A stretch of DNA of 27,816 nucleotides from UBA6183 sp034676125 (GTDB lineage: Bacteria; Bacteroidota; Bacteroidia; UKL13-3): the NCBI GenBank assembly GCA_034676125.1, contig JAUCCO010000033.1, forward strand, positions 1 to 27,816. The letters are read 5' to 3'. The position numbers and the translations under genes were made by a program. Each line of letters begins with the position of its first letter. The first letter of the stretch is position 1. The notes under the pieces were generated by a model. It was not told the origin of the DNA, did not search any database, and was given only the letters and a program-made list of their open reading frames with translations. Positions 1 to 8,989 of the stretch are shown here, piece by piece.

Positions 1-788
1 TTATTACGGTGGTATTTAATGCCATTATGCGCGCTATTTATGCTAGCGATTTAGTTTATCTTATTTTTATTGAACAGTCAAATGTGGTGCGCTTAGTTTA
101 TAATTTACTAAACGTAAGTTTAATGAGCGTATTTGTGTTTTTATTGTTTTATTTTAGAGATGAGCAAAATAAACAACAGCATATTGTTGATGCAGAAAAA
201 TTAACCCGCGAAGCAGAATTGGTAAGCTTACGACAACAATTACAACCTCACTTTTTATTTAATAGCTTAAATAGTATTAGTGCTTTGGTAGGTACAAGGC
301 CGCAAGAAGCAAGAAAAATGATACATCAGTTAAGCGATTTTTTAAGAGGCACTTTACGTAAAGATGAGCTTGAAACCATTTCGCTGGCCGATGAAATAGA
401 ACATTTGCAATTATATTTAGATATAGAAAAAGTAAGGTTTGGACACCGATTAAGCACCCAAATTGTAGCCAATGCCGATGAAATAATTTGTAAAATTCCG
501 CCACTAATTTTACAGCCTTTAGTAGAAAATGCCATAAAATTTGGTTTGTATGATGTGGTGGGCGAAGTAGCAATTAATGTGGTGTGCGGTTGTACAAAAG
601 ATTTGCTAACTGTAACTATTACCAATCCGTATGATGATAAAACCTCTTCACCACAAAAAGGTGCAGGCTTTGGCTTGTCGTCTGTTAAGCGTAGGTTATA
701 TTTGTTGTATGGCCGAAACGATTTATTAAACACAACACATAATAATAATACATTTACTACCACAGTTAAAATACCTCAACCGCTATGA
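1..788 (+). CDS. LytS-type sensor histidine kinase, C-terminal part (5' truncated by window edge)
   Basis: The reading frame is open from the first bases (codons begin at base 3), so the true start lies upstream and the GTG at 9 is not a credible start. The visible part begins with hydrophobic stretches, including VSLMSVFVFLLFYF, likely the end of a membrane sensor region. A short linker leads into a His_kinase (PF06580-type) domain. The phosphoacceptor His is encoded at 249-251 in the motif QPHFLFNSLNSI. The ATPase part follows, with an N-box-like LQPLVENAIKFG and a glycine-rich GAGFGLSSVKRRL. By family knowledge it autophosphorylates on His and passes phosphate to a LytTR-type regulator. 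The stop overlaps the next ATG (ATGA), so the pair is translationally coupled. The signal sensed cannot be judged from this fragment. Confidence 0.93.
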   Translation, partial: ITVVFNAIMRAIYASDLVYLIFIEQSNVVRLVYNLLNVSLMSVFVFLLFYFRDEQNKQQHIVDAEKLTREAELVSLRQQLQPHFLFNSLNSISALVGTRPQEARKMIHQLSDFLRGTLRKDELETISLADEIEHLQLYLDIEKVRFGHRLSTQIVANADEIICKIPPLILQPLVENAIKFGLYDVVGEVAINVVCGCTKDLLTVTITNPYDDKTSSPQKGAGFGLSSVKRRLYLLYGRNDLLNTTHNNNTFTTTVKIPQPL

Positions 789-1528
789 TAAAATGTGTAA
801 TAATTGATGATGAACCATTAGCCCGATTAATAGTTAAGGAGTATTTGCAAAATTACCCCGAAATAGAAATGGTGCAAGAATGTAATGATGGTTTTGAGGG
901 CGTAAAAGCAATTATGCAACATCAACCCGAACTTGTTTTTTTAGATATACAAATGCCTAAAATTAATGGGTTTGAAATGTTGGAGTTGATAGAAACACCA
1001 CCTGCAGTAATTTTTACAACGGCCTTTGATGAATATGCCATGAAGGCGTTTGATAACAATGCGGTTGATTATTTACTTAAACCATTTAGTCAAGAACGGT
1101 TTGACAAAGCATTTGAAAAATGGAAAACCAATCGAAATAATCCGGCTGAAAACACTGCCGAAAATGTGGTGGAAAACCGTGAACGTTCAGCTGATGAAAA
1201 TAGCAGGGTAGTGGTTAAAACGCATAATCAAATTAGAATAATACCAGTACAAGATATTATTTATTTAGAGGCTTATGATGACTATGTAAAAATGCACACT
1301 ACCGAAGGTATGTTTTTGAAAAAGCGTACCATGGCTAGTTTTGAGCAAGGGTTAGATAGCAAAGACTTTGTAAGGGTTCACCGTTCGTATATTATTAAAA
1401 TAGATCAACTAACCCGTATTGAACAACCTGAAAAAGACGCCCATGTTGCCCTACTAAAAACAGGTGTAAAAGTACCATTAAGCAAAACCGGTTACGGTAA
1501 ACTAAAAGTGGTTTTGGGGATTAAGTAA
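785..1528 (+). CDS. LytTR-family response regulator
   Basis: The 247-residue protein has an N-terminal receiver domain (about residues 1-120). Its acidic pocket is D8/D9, the phosphoacceptor is D54 in VFLDIQMPK, and the conserved Lys is K99 in DYLLKPF. A charged, Asn/Glu-rich linker (about 115-138) joins it to a LytTR DNA-binding domain (about 140-245) with the typical IIYLEAYDDYVKMHT and FVRVHRSYIIK segments. LytTR regulators bind DNA directly and activate transcription after phosphorylation. The gene overlaps the kinase stop by four bases and is its obvious cognate partner. The target genes are not evident in the window. Confidence 0.96.
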   Translation: MIKCVIIDDEPLARLIVKEYLQNYPEIEMVQECNDGFEGVKAIMQHQPELVFLDIQMPKINGFEMLELIETPPAVIFTTAFDEYAMKAFDNNAVDYLLKPFSQERFDKAFEKWKTNRNNPAENTAENVVENRERSADENSRVVVKTHNQIRIIPVQDIIYLEAYDDYVKMHTTEGMFLKKRTMASFEQGLDSKDFVRVHRSYIIKIDQLTRIEQPEKDAHVALLKTGVKVPLSKTGYGKLKVVLGIK

Positions 1529-1626
1529 AAGCTAATATTATCAAAAAGTGTTGGCACTAAAATTAACCGCTCTTAAAACATCACTATTTCGGGCTTGATA
1601 TTTAATATGCAAGCTTTGTTACCTCT

Positions 1627-2778
1627 TTACTTTTTAATGGTTCTTGATTGGTGCTCTAATAAACTTCTAAGGTTCGACTCTAATACAATTAATAAAACCA
1701 CATCTGGCTTTTCAGCATTTACAATATCTTCATTTAATTTATACTGCCACGAGTCAAATATCTTAACACTTCTGCTAAAACTTTCAGAAATAAATGGAAA
1801 TATATTACCTCCAAATGAATCGGAAATAATAAGAATTTTAGGTTTATCAGAATTTGGTATTTCTCTGACAAACTCATACTCCCATGGATAAGGAAAACCC
1901 TTTACAATTGGGTAACCAACCTTTTCGGACGCTAAAGATTTAAACCCTTCTTTCGGGATAAGCTCAAAAGTGGTATCGGTAAATAATTCGGTATTGGATA
2001 ACATACTGGTAATATTACCACCACGAGTAAGGGTATCCCAAACAATATAATTTGAGTAAGATAAAGTAGCAATGTCTGGAATGTCCTTTCCTATCCTATT
2101 AAGCACTTCTTTAGCAGCAAAAAAAGCACCCTTTTTGTTCCAATGGTTATCCAGTTTATAGTACATTAAACCATATCCTTTACTTTGGCGTAATGTATTA
2201 TAAACATTAATAGGCTTTACCTCGCTATGCTTATCTAAATATTCAATAAGTTGTTCGCCCCACGACTGTTTATTAAGCCTAAATATACTTGTTGGTATGT
2301 GTTCGGAATAAATATTTGCCTTTACCGGGGCTACAAGAAAGTAAAATTTACACCCCTTGTCATTTAAGTATTTTTTTCGGTATTCTAGCTCCAGTTTAAA
2401 CGCTTCCAATTCACTTGTTTCTAATCGGTGTTTACCCCTATAAGTATCTATTTCATTGCCACCCATAAATACCCAATTATCATTGCCAATAACAACCTGG
2501 TCTGGAATAGGAGACTTTTTAAAAACAACAAGATTAAGTGTGTTAAACTGTTTAATTAGCCTTTGCCGTAAATTAAAATTATCAGCATAATAACTATCAT
2601 ACTTTGGCGGATAATCATCTAAATGATTAATATTAAAAGCCGGCTTAGGCGCGGGCTGTCTGTTTTCTGTGTTTTCAATATCTTTTATCAAACCAAGCCT
2701 CCCGTTAATTAATGGGAATGAAATTAAGCCAATAAAAACAATAGAAACTAATATACTTCTGAATTTAAGATGTGCCAT
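1627..2778 (-). CDS. DHHW/AlgX-AlgJ-like SGNH protein, polysaccharide O-acetylation partner of MBOAT
   Basis: The 383-residue protein has one N-terminal hydrophobic segment (about residues 7-25), a signal anchor that places the rest in the periplasm. The body resembles the DHHW/ALGX family. It has a YKLDNHWNKKGAF motif with D210, H212 and W213, and a GDSL-like nucleophile S321 in IISDSFGGN, so the catalytic Ser and Asp-His parts of an SGNH esterase fold are present. Family members transfer acetyl groups delivered across the membrane by an MBOAT protein onto exopolysaccharide. The gene sits three bases downstream of the MBOAT gene on the same strand, an operon that supports this role. The acceptor glycan is unknown, because no polymerase or glycosyltransferase genes are visible nearby. 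Confidence 0.88.
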   Translation of the reverse strand: MAHLKFRSILVSIVFIGLISFPLINGRLGLIKDIENTENRQPAPKPAFNINHLDDYPPKYDSYYADNFNLRQRLIKQFNTLNLVVFKKSPIPDQVVIGNDNWVFMGGNEIDTYRGKHRLETSELEAFKLELEYRKKYLNDKGCKFYFLVAPVKANIYSEHIPTSIFRLNKQSWGEQLIEYLDKHSEVKPINVYNTLRQSKGYGLMYYKLDNHWNKKGAFFAAKEVLNRIGKDIPDIATLSYSNYIVWDTLTRGGNITSMLSNTELFTDTTFELIPKEGFKSLASEKVGYPIVKGFPYPWEYEFVREIPNSDKPKILIISDSFGGNIFPFISESFSRSVKIFDSWQYKLNEDIVNAEKPDVVLLIVLESNLRSLLEHQSRTIKK

Positions 2779-2781
2779 AAT

Positions 2782-4230
2782 TTAAAACCTATAATAAATA
2801 AAAGGATTATATGTACCAGCAACTAAATACATAGAAGATACGATTAGAATAGCAGCATAAAATGCCACAGATAAAATGTGATACGAATAAGCAAAAACAC
2901 CGGCTTTTATATTGTATGTTAATATGGCTTTTTCTATTTGTGTGCCAACATATTTAAAAAAGCCAAAGGAGCCCAATAGCGCTATTAACAATGTAACTAT
3001 AAACTCAGCATTTATGTAATTAGAAAATATACTGAACTGTTCGTCTGTTAATTTAAAATCGAATAAAGCCCGCCAATATCTTAATGCATAACTTAATGTA
3101 TCTGCTCTAAATAATACCCAAGCAAACATTACAACCAATAACGCATACATGTTTGCAATTGGCTTCCATAATTTATCAAGTAATTTATCAAAACCCAAGC
3201 GTTCTATAACCATGAAAAAGCCATGAAATAAACCCCATATAATAAAGCTCCAACTTGCTCCATGCCAAAATCCTGTTAGAAAAAACACAATGACCAAGTT
3301 TAAATAAGTATGACTAACTTTTACCCTATTTCCGCCTAATGGAATGTAAACGTAATCACGAAAAAACGATGACAAGGAAATGTGCCACCTACGCCAAAAG
3401 TCCTTTACAGACTTAGCAACATAAGGATAATTGAAATTCTCAAGGAACTCAAACCCAAACATTCTGCCCAAGCCAATTGCCATGTCAGAGTATCCTGCAA
3501 AATCGCAGTATATCTGTAAGGTATAACAAATAATTCCTAACCAAGCATTTAAACCGCCTAAGCTTGTTGGGTCTAATGCAAACATATCATCTGCTATGCG
3601 AGCAAATGTGTTTGCCAATAAAACCTTTTTACCCAAGCCAATTAAAAATCGTTCTACGCCCGAAGCAAACTTTGCTTGTGTATGAATTCTGCCTCGCAAT
3701 TGTTGCCATACATCACTATAACGAATAATTGGACCAGCTATTAATTGCGAAAACATGGTAATGTATAGCGATAGGTCAAAAATGTTTCGTTGTGCTACCG
3801 TTTTACGTTTATAAATATCAACTAAATATGAAAGAGAATGAAACGTATAAAACGAAATGCCTATTGGCAATATAATATGCGTTTGAGGGATATTGGGCAA
3901 CGATAAAGTATCCGATAAATCATTAATATTTTTGACTATAAAATTGGTATATTTAAAAACTGCTAAAATTAAAATATTGGTTGTAACACCAGCAAATAGC
4001 CACCAGTAGCCATTCTTATTGTCTATGTTTTTTTGTATTTTTAGTCCAAATAAGTAATTTAATACAATCGAAAAAAGGAGTATAAATGTAAAGCTAACAC
4101 CGCCCCATGCAAAAAAGATAAGACTGGTAAATAAGAGCCAATAGTTCTTGTAGTTTTTGCTGGTTAAATAATAACCCAACAGCGTTAATGGCAAAAACAG
4201 AAATAAAAAAATGGGGGAACTAAAAAGCAT
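2782..4230 (-). CDS. MBOAT-family O-acyltransferase (AlgI-like)
   Basis: The 482-residue polytopic membrane protein has roughly 10-12 hydrophobic segments. Characteristic MBOAT/AlgI features are visible: QLIAGPIIRY (about 162-171), CDFAGYSDMAIGLG (about 242-255), a conserved DFWRRWHISLS block with H283, a FRDYVYIPLGGNR block, and the essential membrane His H323 in TGFWHGASWSF. Length and motif order match AlgI/DltB-like acyltransferases, which move acetyl groups from a cytoplasmic donor across the membrane. With the DHHW protein downstream it forms a two-gene polysaccharide O-acetylation module. A weak promoter-like TAAATTTA lies about 20 bases upstream of the start on the minus strand. Confidence 0.95.
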   Translation of the reverse strand: MLFSSPIFLFLFLPLTLLGYYLTSKNYKNYWLLFTSLIFFAWGGVSFTFILLFSIVLNYLFGLKIQKNIDNKNGYWWLFAGVTTNILILAVFKYTNFIVKNINDLSDTLSLPNIPQTHIILPIGISFYTFHSLSYLVDIYKRKTVAQRNIFDLSLYITMFSQLIAGPIIRYSDVWQQLRGRIHTQAKFASGVERFLIGLGKKVLLANTFARIADDMFALDPTSLGGLNAWLGIICYTLQIYCDFAGYSDMAIGLGRMFGFEFLENFNYPYVAKSVKDFWRRWHISLSSFFRDYVYIPLGGNRVKVSHTYLNLVIVFFLTGFWHGASWSFIIWGLFHGFFMVIERLGFDKLLDKLWKPIANMYALLVVMFAWVLFRADTLSYALRYWRALFDFKLTDEQFSIFSNYINAEFIVTLLIALLGSFGFFKYVGTQIEKAILTYNIKAGVFAYSYHILSVAFYAAILIVSSMYLVAGTYNPFIYYRF

Positions 4231-4311
4231 AAAACTAACGGTATAAATTTAATGGTTTATGGGTTATTTTAAAAGCTGAAAAGTAAACTATAAATATTAA
4301 TATTTACAACA

Positions 4312-7300
4312 CTACAATTTAGCAGCTACAACACCCACGGTTTTGTAACTTTTAACTTCGCCTTTTAGGTTAAATATTTCGAAATAAAACACATACAAAC
4401 CAACAGGTGCTTTTTGTCCGCTGTTTGTGGTTCCATCCCAAGTAAAGGTTCCGTTTGGTGCAAGAATGTTGTTTTTAAAAAGCTGTTTAATTTCTTGTCC
4501 GGCTGCATTATAAATGGTTAATGTTCCTGTATAACCATTCTCATTTATCAAGTAATTAATATTCATCACATCTTCGTAACCATCACCATCTGGAGAGATT
4601 GTTTTGGGTTGAAGCTCGAATACATTTTCTGCCCGCTCGGTATTTAAGTATTGCGAATTTTTATAGGTTGGTGTAGCAAATCTAGCACTTGCCGCAGCCG
4701 ATGTCCAATTGGTGCGATCGTTTGTAGCCCTATTAAAATCAATTCGTTCAAGACTAACGCCATCTTTATCATCAAGCAAGGGCACATGCATTTTATCTGT
4801 GTACACAAACTCATCAAAAACAACTCCTTGTGTGTTTACCAATAAAACATTTCCAGCATCATCATTCATACTTGGCACAGCGGCTTTAACCATGTTTTCA
4901 GGATACTTGCAGTAATAGTGTTGTTGTACTATTGCTGGGTCGGCAGTAATTACTAAATATCCATTTGGTTCAATAGTAAATCCGGCAGGAGCAATGTTTT
5001 CAATTTGGTCAATATTACCATCCGATGCACGTTTGGCAAGCATTAAATCTTTTACATCAATAAGTTTATCACTACTGTTATAAAGCTCTACAAAATCAAA
5101 CCCACCACTAAGCGGGTTAAATAAAACCTCATTAATATGTAGCTGGTTGCTATCTGCCAAATAAGGTAAACCAAACGTTGCACTGCTATAGTCTTGTATA
5201 ATATTTCCTGCACAATCGCGTAAACTATCTAACACTATTTGATAAGCCTCATCTTTTACAAAAGGGTTGGTAAACTGTAAAACAGTGCTGTTGTAAAAAG
5301 GCGCAGTTCCTATTGCTTTTAATGGTTTGATGCTGGTATTTATGGTAAAATTATTTTGAGCAAACGAGGTAGAATCCATTGGCTCACTAAAGTATAATTC
5401 TAAATAATTAGCATTGCGTAAATAAGCACGTGTTAATTGTGGTGGTGTATTATCCGGATTTAAGCCACGCACGCTATTTTGTTTTGATGGGGTTCCTCCT
5501 CTTGGGTTTGTACTTGCTTTCCAATTGTTTGTTCCACATGGATTTTTTGGGTCAACCAGTTCTAAACTCCATCCACCAGCTCGTTTTAGCGCATCAGTGT
5601 ACCAAGCAGAAGTATAACTTACAGCATGAATTACTTGGCCAAAATTGCTATACAAAGTAAGTTGGTCGGCATCATTACCCAATGATGGAAAACTTGAAAC
5701 GCGCAATACATTCGCATCAAAAGGTAAACCATGGGTTGATGAAGTGATGATAATAAAACTATCGGGCATTAATAAATAATCGGGTAAAACTGCTTTGCTT
5801 GATGGGTCGGCCAATACCCAACCCTTTAAATTAATTATTTTATTGCTGCGGTTATATAACTCTACATACTCGGCATTTGGTAATTGTTGCACGGGATCTG
5901 GATCGGCCATTATTTCGGTAATTAACACTTCGTAATTTACGGCAGTATCAGCTATTAGGTAGCTAATTTGTGTGGTTAAGTTGGTATCGTTTCCGCTGCA
6001 ATCGCTCACATTTGTTAGTGCAATGGTATAAGTTGTTTTATTTACAAAAGGCGATTGTGTGGTAATTAATAAAGTATCTAAACCCAATAAGCTTACCGAA
6101 GCAATTGCCAAACTTGGTGTAAAATTAACACCTACGGCACTTGCTGCATTAGTGTTTAACGCTTCAGAAAAATTAATTTTAATGGCATTGTTATTTATTA
6201 GTTTGGTGTAATTAATATATGGCGCAAGCTCATCAGGCATTGGATTCCAAACAGAGTTAATGGTACCTGGCGTGCCACCTTGTGTTGCTACAGATGAGGT
6301 ATAATTTTGTTTTCCTTTACACAATTGTTTAGGACTTTTTAACTCAATACTCCATCCGCCATCGTCTTTTATTTCATCTTCATACCAACTTAAATCGTAG
6401 CTAAGTTGATGAATAATTTGAGCACCTGCATCAGCCAAAATAATATTATCGCTTGCATTATTTAGCGAAGGAAAATTGCTTACACCTACTGTTGGTCCAA
6501 ACACATTAAACAAGGCAATATTTGCTGTTGCACAAATCACTACAAAACTATCTGGGCCTAAAATATAATTGGGTAAAGTAGCAATCGTGCTTCCATCGGT
6601 TAATGTAAATCCCTTTAAATTTACGGCCACTCCTGCATTATTGTAAAGCTCAATAAATTCTTGTTCGGGTAGGCCAATTACAGGACTTGGATCTGGCAAA
6701 AATTCACTAATTAATATATCATATTGTTGCGGTGTGTAATAATTAAAAGCACGAAAGGCGCTGTCCATCATGTTACCAGCTAGGTCTTTTATGGAACTAA
6801 TTTTAAGTGAATAATTTTGCTTTGAAATAAATGACGAATCAAAAACCAAACGCACACTATTGCTGCCTAATAAAAATACGTTTTTAGGAGTTAAACTTCC
6901 GGGTAAAAGTTGGTAATTATTTAATTGCACTGCAGATGAGCTATCAACCCTTTCATTAAAATAAACTAGAATACTGTTGTTGCCTTGAATGGCTATACTA
7001 TCAACATTTGGTGCCGTAACATCATAAATTGGGTAACTTGCAGAAACATCATCTAAATAATGATTTTGAGCGTTTCCTGATGTATAACGCATCCACCAAC
7101 CAAGGTATTTGCTTTGGGTAAATGTATTGTCAAAAACGGTTCCTTCTAGCGTATAATTTGTTCCGCCTAAAGTATCACTCCATAATTGCCAATTGCCCAC
7201 CAAATCTCTAAATACTTTTATACGTACTTGGTTATTGGTTTTACTAACAGTTGATGGACGGCCAGCAATAAGTTGGGTTCTGGTATTGCCTATTTGTTTG

Positions 7301-7674
7301 TAAAAAGTTATGCTATCGCTATTTCCAGTAACGCCACCAAGCTGTACATAATACCCGTTTAGCGGTCCTTTTAAGTTTGAGGTGTCGCTTAATACATAAA
7401 ATCTAGAAAAGTTTTGTGAGCTAGGACTTAAAGCAAATCGGGTAAAAAACTGCCATGTTACACTATCGGTAATGGTATTAGCAGTAGCCAAATATGCATC
7501 ATTGCTTATGGTTCCTTTTAAACGCAATTGTTCACTTGTTATTTGAAATAGGCTATCATCGCCAATCCACGTTGGGTTTTGACTGAAATTTCCATCAGCA
7601 AAATTATCAATGACTTGCGTTTTTGCTTGTGTAAAAGCGGTTATACAAAGCAACGTTAATACAAAATGTTTCAT
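4312..7674 (-). CDS. Secreted multidomain lamin-tail protein with FlgD-like C-terminal domain
   Basis: The protein is about 1,120 residues and starts with a signal peptide (MKHFVLTLLCITAFTQAKTQ). A beta-rich region (about 20-210) may be a concanavalin-like fold. Alternating modules follow: Ig-like units beginning around TAPNVDSI, and lamin-tail (LTD) units starting near ILISEFLPDP, VLITEIMADP and LHINEVLFNP. Each LTD has an F[IV]ELYN or YVELYN core. The last 100 residues (from KTISPDGDGYEDV) form a FlgD/gliding-motility-associated Ig-like domain of the type found on T9SS-secreted cell-surface proteins. Two in-frame ATGs are adjacent. I chose the second because a TATATTTC box lies five bases before it, as in other genes here. 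The role is probably surface adhesion or structure; no enzyme domain is visible. Confidence 0.85.
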   Translation of the reverse strand: MKHFVLTLLCITAFTQAKTQVIDNFADGNFSQNPTWIGDDSLFQITSEQLRLKGTISNDAYLATANTITDSVTWQFFTRFALSPSSQNFSRFYVLSDTSNLKGPLNGYYVQLGGVTGNSDSITFYKQIGNTRTQLIAGRPSTVSKTNNQVRIKVFRDLVGNWQLWSDTLGGTNYTLEGTVFDNTFTQSKYLGWWMRYTSGNAQNHYLDDVSASYPIYDVTAPNVDSIAIQGNNSILVYFNERVDSSSAVQLNNYQLLPGSLTPKNVFLLGSNSVRLVFDSSFISKQNYSLKISSIKDLAGNMMDSAFRAFNYYTPQQYDILISEFLPDPSPVIGLPEQEFIELYNNAGVAVNLKGFTLTDGSTIATLPNYILGPDSFVVICATANIALFNVFGPTVGVSNFPSLNNASDNIILADAGAQIIHQLSYDLSWYEDEIKDDGGWSIELKSPKQLCKGKQNYTSSVATQGGTPGTINSVWNPMPDELAPYINYTKLINNNAIKINFSEALNTNAASAVGVNFTPSLAIASVSLLGLDTLLITTQSPFVNKTTYTIALTNVSDCSGNDTNLTTQISYLIADTAVNYEVLITEIMADPDPVQQLPNAEYVELYNRSNKIINLKGWVLADPSSKAVLPDYLLMPDSFIIITSSTHGLPFDANVLRVSSFPSLGNDADQLTLYSNFGQVIHAVSYTSAWYTDALKRAGGWSLELVDPKNPCGTNNWKASTNPRGGTPSKQNSVRGLNPDNTPPQLTRAYLRNANYLELYFSEPMDSTSFAQNNFTINTSIKPLKAIGTAPFYNSTVLQFTNPFVKDEAYQIVLDSLRDCAGNIIQDYSSATFGLPYLADSNQLHINEVLFNPLSGGFDFVELYNSSDKLIDVKDLMLAKRASDGNIDQIENIAPAGFTIEPNGYLVITADPAIVQQHYYCKYPENMVKAAVPSMNDDAGNVLLVNTQGVVFDEFVYTDKMHVPLLDDKDGVSLERIDFNRATNDRTNWTSAAASARFATPTYKNSQYLNTERAENVFELQPKTISPDGDGYEDVMNINYLINENGYTGTLTIYNAAGQEIKQLFKNNILAPNGTFTWDGTTNSGQKAPVGLYVFYFEIFNLKGEVKSYKTVGVVAAKL

Positions 7675-7749
7675 CATAGAAATATAAAAGTATAAAAAAA
7701 TCTTGAAACTATCATTAAGGTGCTATTAAAATATTAATTTGGCAGGGTT

Positions 7750-8115
7750 ATGAATGAAGTAAAATTTGAATTAGACGAGGCCACAAAGTTAAAGTGGTAT
7801 AAAATTGTTTTCCAATTAAAGAAACAATTTGGAAAAAAACCCGACATGAACGGGATTTTATTTTTAATTGGTATGAGAGAAATGGGCACTACACGTGTTA
7901 TGAATAAGGACGAAAGAATGGACCTATTTCATATTGCAACTTGTAAGCTATTAAGTTACCAAGGATATTATAAACTCTCACACTCCGACCAAGATGGTTG
8001 GCCACATTACGAACAAATAAGCAAACCGCCATATACTGATTTGCTAAACCAAGAGTATTTGTTGCGTATATTAGTGGTGGCCTATTTTGATGAATACGAC
8101 TTATACGAAGATTGA
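7750..8115 (+). CDS. Conserved small cytosolic protein of unknown function
   Basis: This 121-residue protein has no signal peptide or membrane segment. It is rich in charged and aromatic residues, with a helical N-terminal half (KLKWYKIVFQLKKQFGKK), a central GMREMGTTRVMNKDERMDL segment, and an acidic end (YFDEYDLYED). It looks like a short conserved Bacteroidota protein, but I cannot name a domain or assign a function. A near-consensus -7 box (TTAATTTG, 7734-7741) ends nine bases before the ATG. It precedes the cyclophilin and DUF5686 genes by a short gap and may share their transcript. Codon usage resembles its neighbours. Confidence 0.8.
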   Translation: MNEVKFELDEATKLKWYKIVFQLKKQFGKKPDMNGILFLIGMREMGTTRVMNKDERMDLFHIATCKLLSYQGYYKLSHSDQDGWPHYEQISKPPYTDLLNQEYLLRILVVAYFDEYDLYED

Positions 8116-8161
8116 AATTTTAAACCATAAGGCTTATTTTAGCCACTTTTATATTAAACGA

Positions 8162-8989
8162 ATGAGAAAAAACTGGCAATTTTTGTTGTTAACCGCAATG
8201 GTGTTTATAAGTGTTTCGGCAACAAGTGATAAACCACTTGGTCCAAAACCCACCTATGTAGAAATTACAACACGCTTTGGTGTGATGAAAGTACTGTTGT
8301 ATGATGATACCCCTTTGCACCGAGATAATTTTTTAAAGTGGGTGCGTAAGGGTTTTTATGATAGTTTAACATTCCATCAGGTTATACCCGAAGGCACTGC
8401 GCAAGGTGGCGATTTAAAGTCTAAATATGCTACTGAAGATAGTGTAATTGGAGATACTGATTTTGGCTACAGAATTCCATCAGAAATTAAACCAGAACAT
8501 TTTCATAAGTATGGTGCTATTGCCGCTGCGCGAGATTTAAATCCTGACTTTGCATCGCATCCTACACAGTTTTATTTGGTAATGGGCAGAAGATATACCA
8601 TTGAAGATATTCAGAAAATTGAGGGCTATCATAACCAAATGATGCGTTCTAATATTTTTTATACCATTACCAATGCCGACTCAACTAAGGCCCGACTTAA
8701 TGATTTTGGTTTACGAGGGGATAAAGATGGTTTAAGGGCTTACACAAAAACTTTTCAAGCTGTTACTGATTCTATATTTGCAAGCCGCGAGCCATTTAGG
8801 TTTACTACCGAGCAAATTAACACCTACAATAAAATTGGTGGTGTGCCACAACTTGATAAAGGGTACACTGTTTTTGGTGAAGTAGTTTCTGGTTTAAATA
8901 TTATTGATTCTATTTGTAGCCAAGCCACAGGAAAAAACAAACGACCATTAAAAGACATTAGAATGAAGATACGTGAAGTGAAAAAATAA
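8162..8989 (+). CDS. Secreted cyclophilin-type peptidyl-prolyl isomerase-like protein with altered active site
   Basis: The ATG at 8162 is chosen because it opens directly into a signal peptide (RKNWQFLLLTAMVFISVSA). An upstream ATG at 8087 would add 25 residues and overlap the preceding gene. The 275-residue protein is a periplasmic cyclophilin: YVEITTRFGVMKVLLY, HRDNFLKWV, FYDSLTFHQV with QGGD, and YTVFGEVVSGLNIIDSI. About 85 residues are inserted between FYLVMG and LDKGYTVFG, an insertion I believe is common in Bacteroidota cyclophilins. The Arg of the canonical FHR catalytic motif is Gln here (Q73, codon 8378-8380), and the following loop is IPEGTAQGGD rather than IPGFM.QGGD. Isomerase activity is therefore doubtful. 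The stop overlaps the next start (TAATG). Confidence 0.88.
   Translation: MRKNWQFLLLTAMVFISVSATSDKPLGPKPTYVEITTRFGVMKVLLYDDTPLHRDNFLKWVRKGFYDSLTFHQVIPEGTAQGGDLKSKYATEDSVIGDTDFGYRIPSEIKPEHFHKYGAIAAARDLNPDFASHPTQFYLVMGRRYTIEDIQKIEGYHNQMMRSNIFYTITNADSTKARLNDFGLRGDKDGLRAYTKTFQAVTDSIFASREPFRFTTEQINTYNKIGGVPQLDKGYTVFGEVVSGLNIIDSICSQATGKNKRPLKDIRMKIREVKK

Noticed and set aside
1529..1626. Possible terminator or small RNA between the response regulator and the DHHW gene.
   Set aside because: I found no stable hairpin with a T tract and no conserved-looking element in these 98 bases.
1595..1891. 98-codon plus-strand frame overlapping the end of the DHHW gene.
   Set aside because: It lies mostly antisense to the conserved C-terminal part of the SGNH protein and has no domain signature.
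4291..4306. Perfect 16-bp palindrome TAAATATTAATATTTA between the MBOAT and lamin-tail genes.
   Set aside because: It is made only of A and T in an AT-rich genome, so such a palindrome is expected by chance a few times in this length. It also lacks a T tract or a clear promoter context.
8131..8144. GGCT-TATTTT-AGCC hairpin before the cyclophilin as a terminator.
   Set aside because: The stem is only four base pairs with no proper T run; it is better explained as chance or as part of a TATTTTAG promoter-like box.
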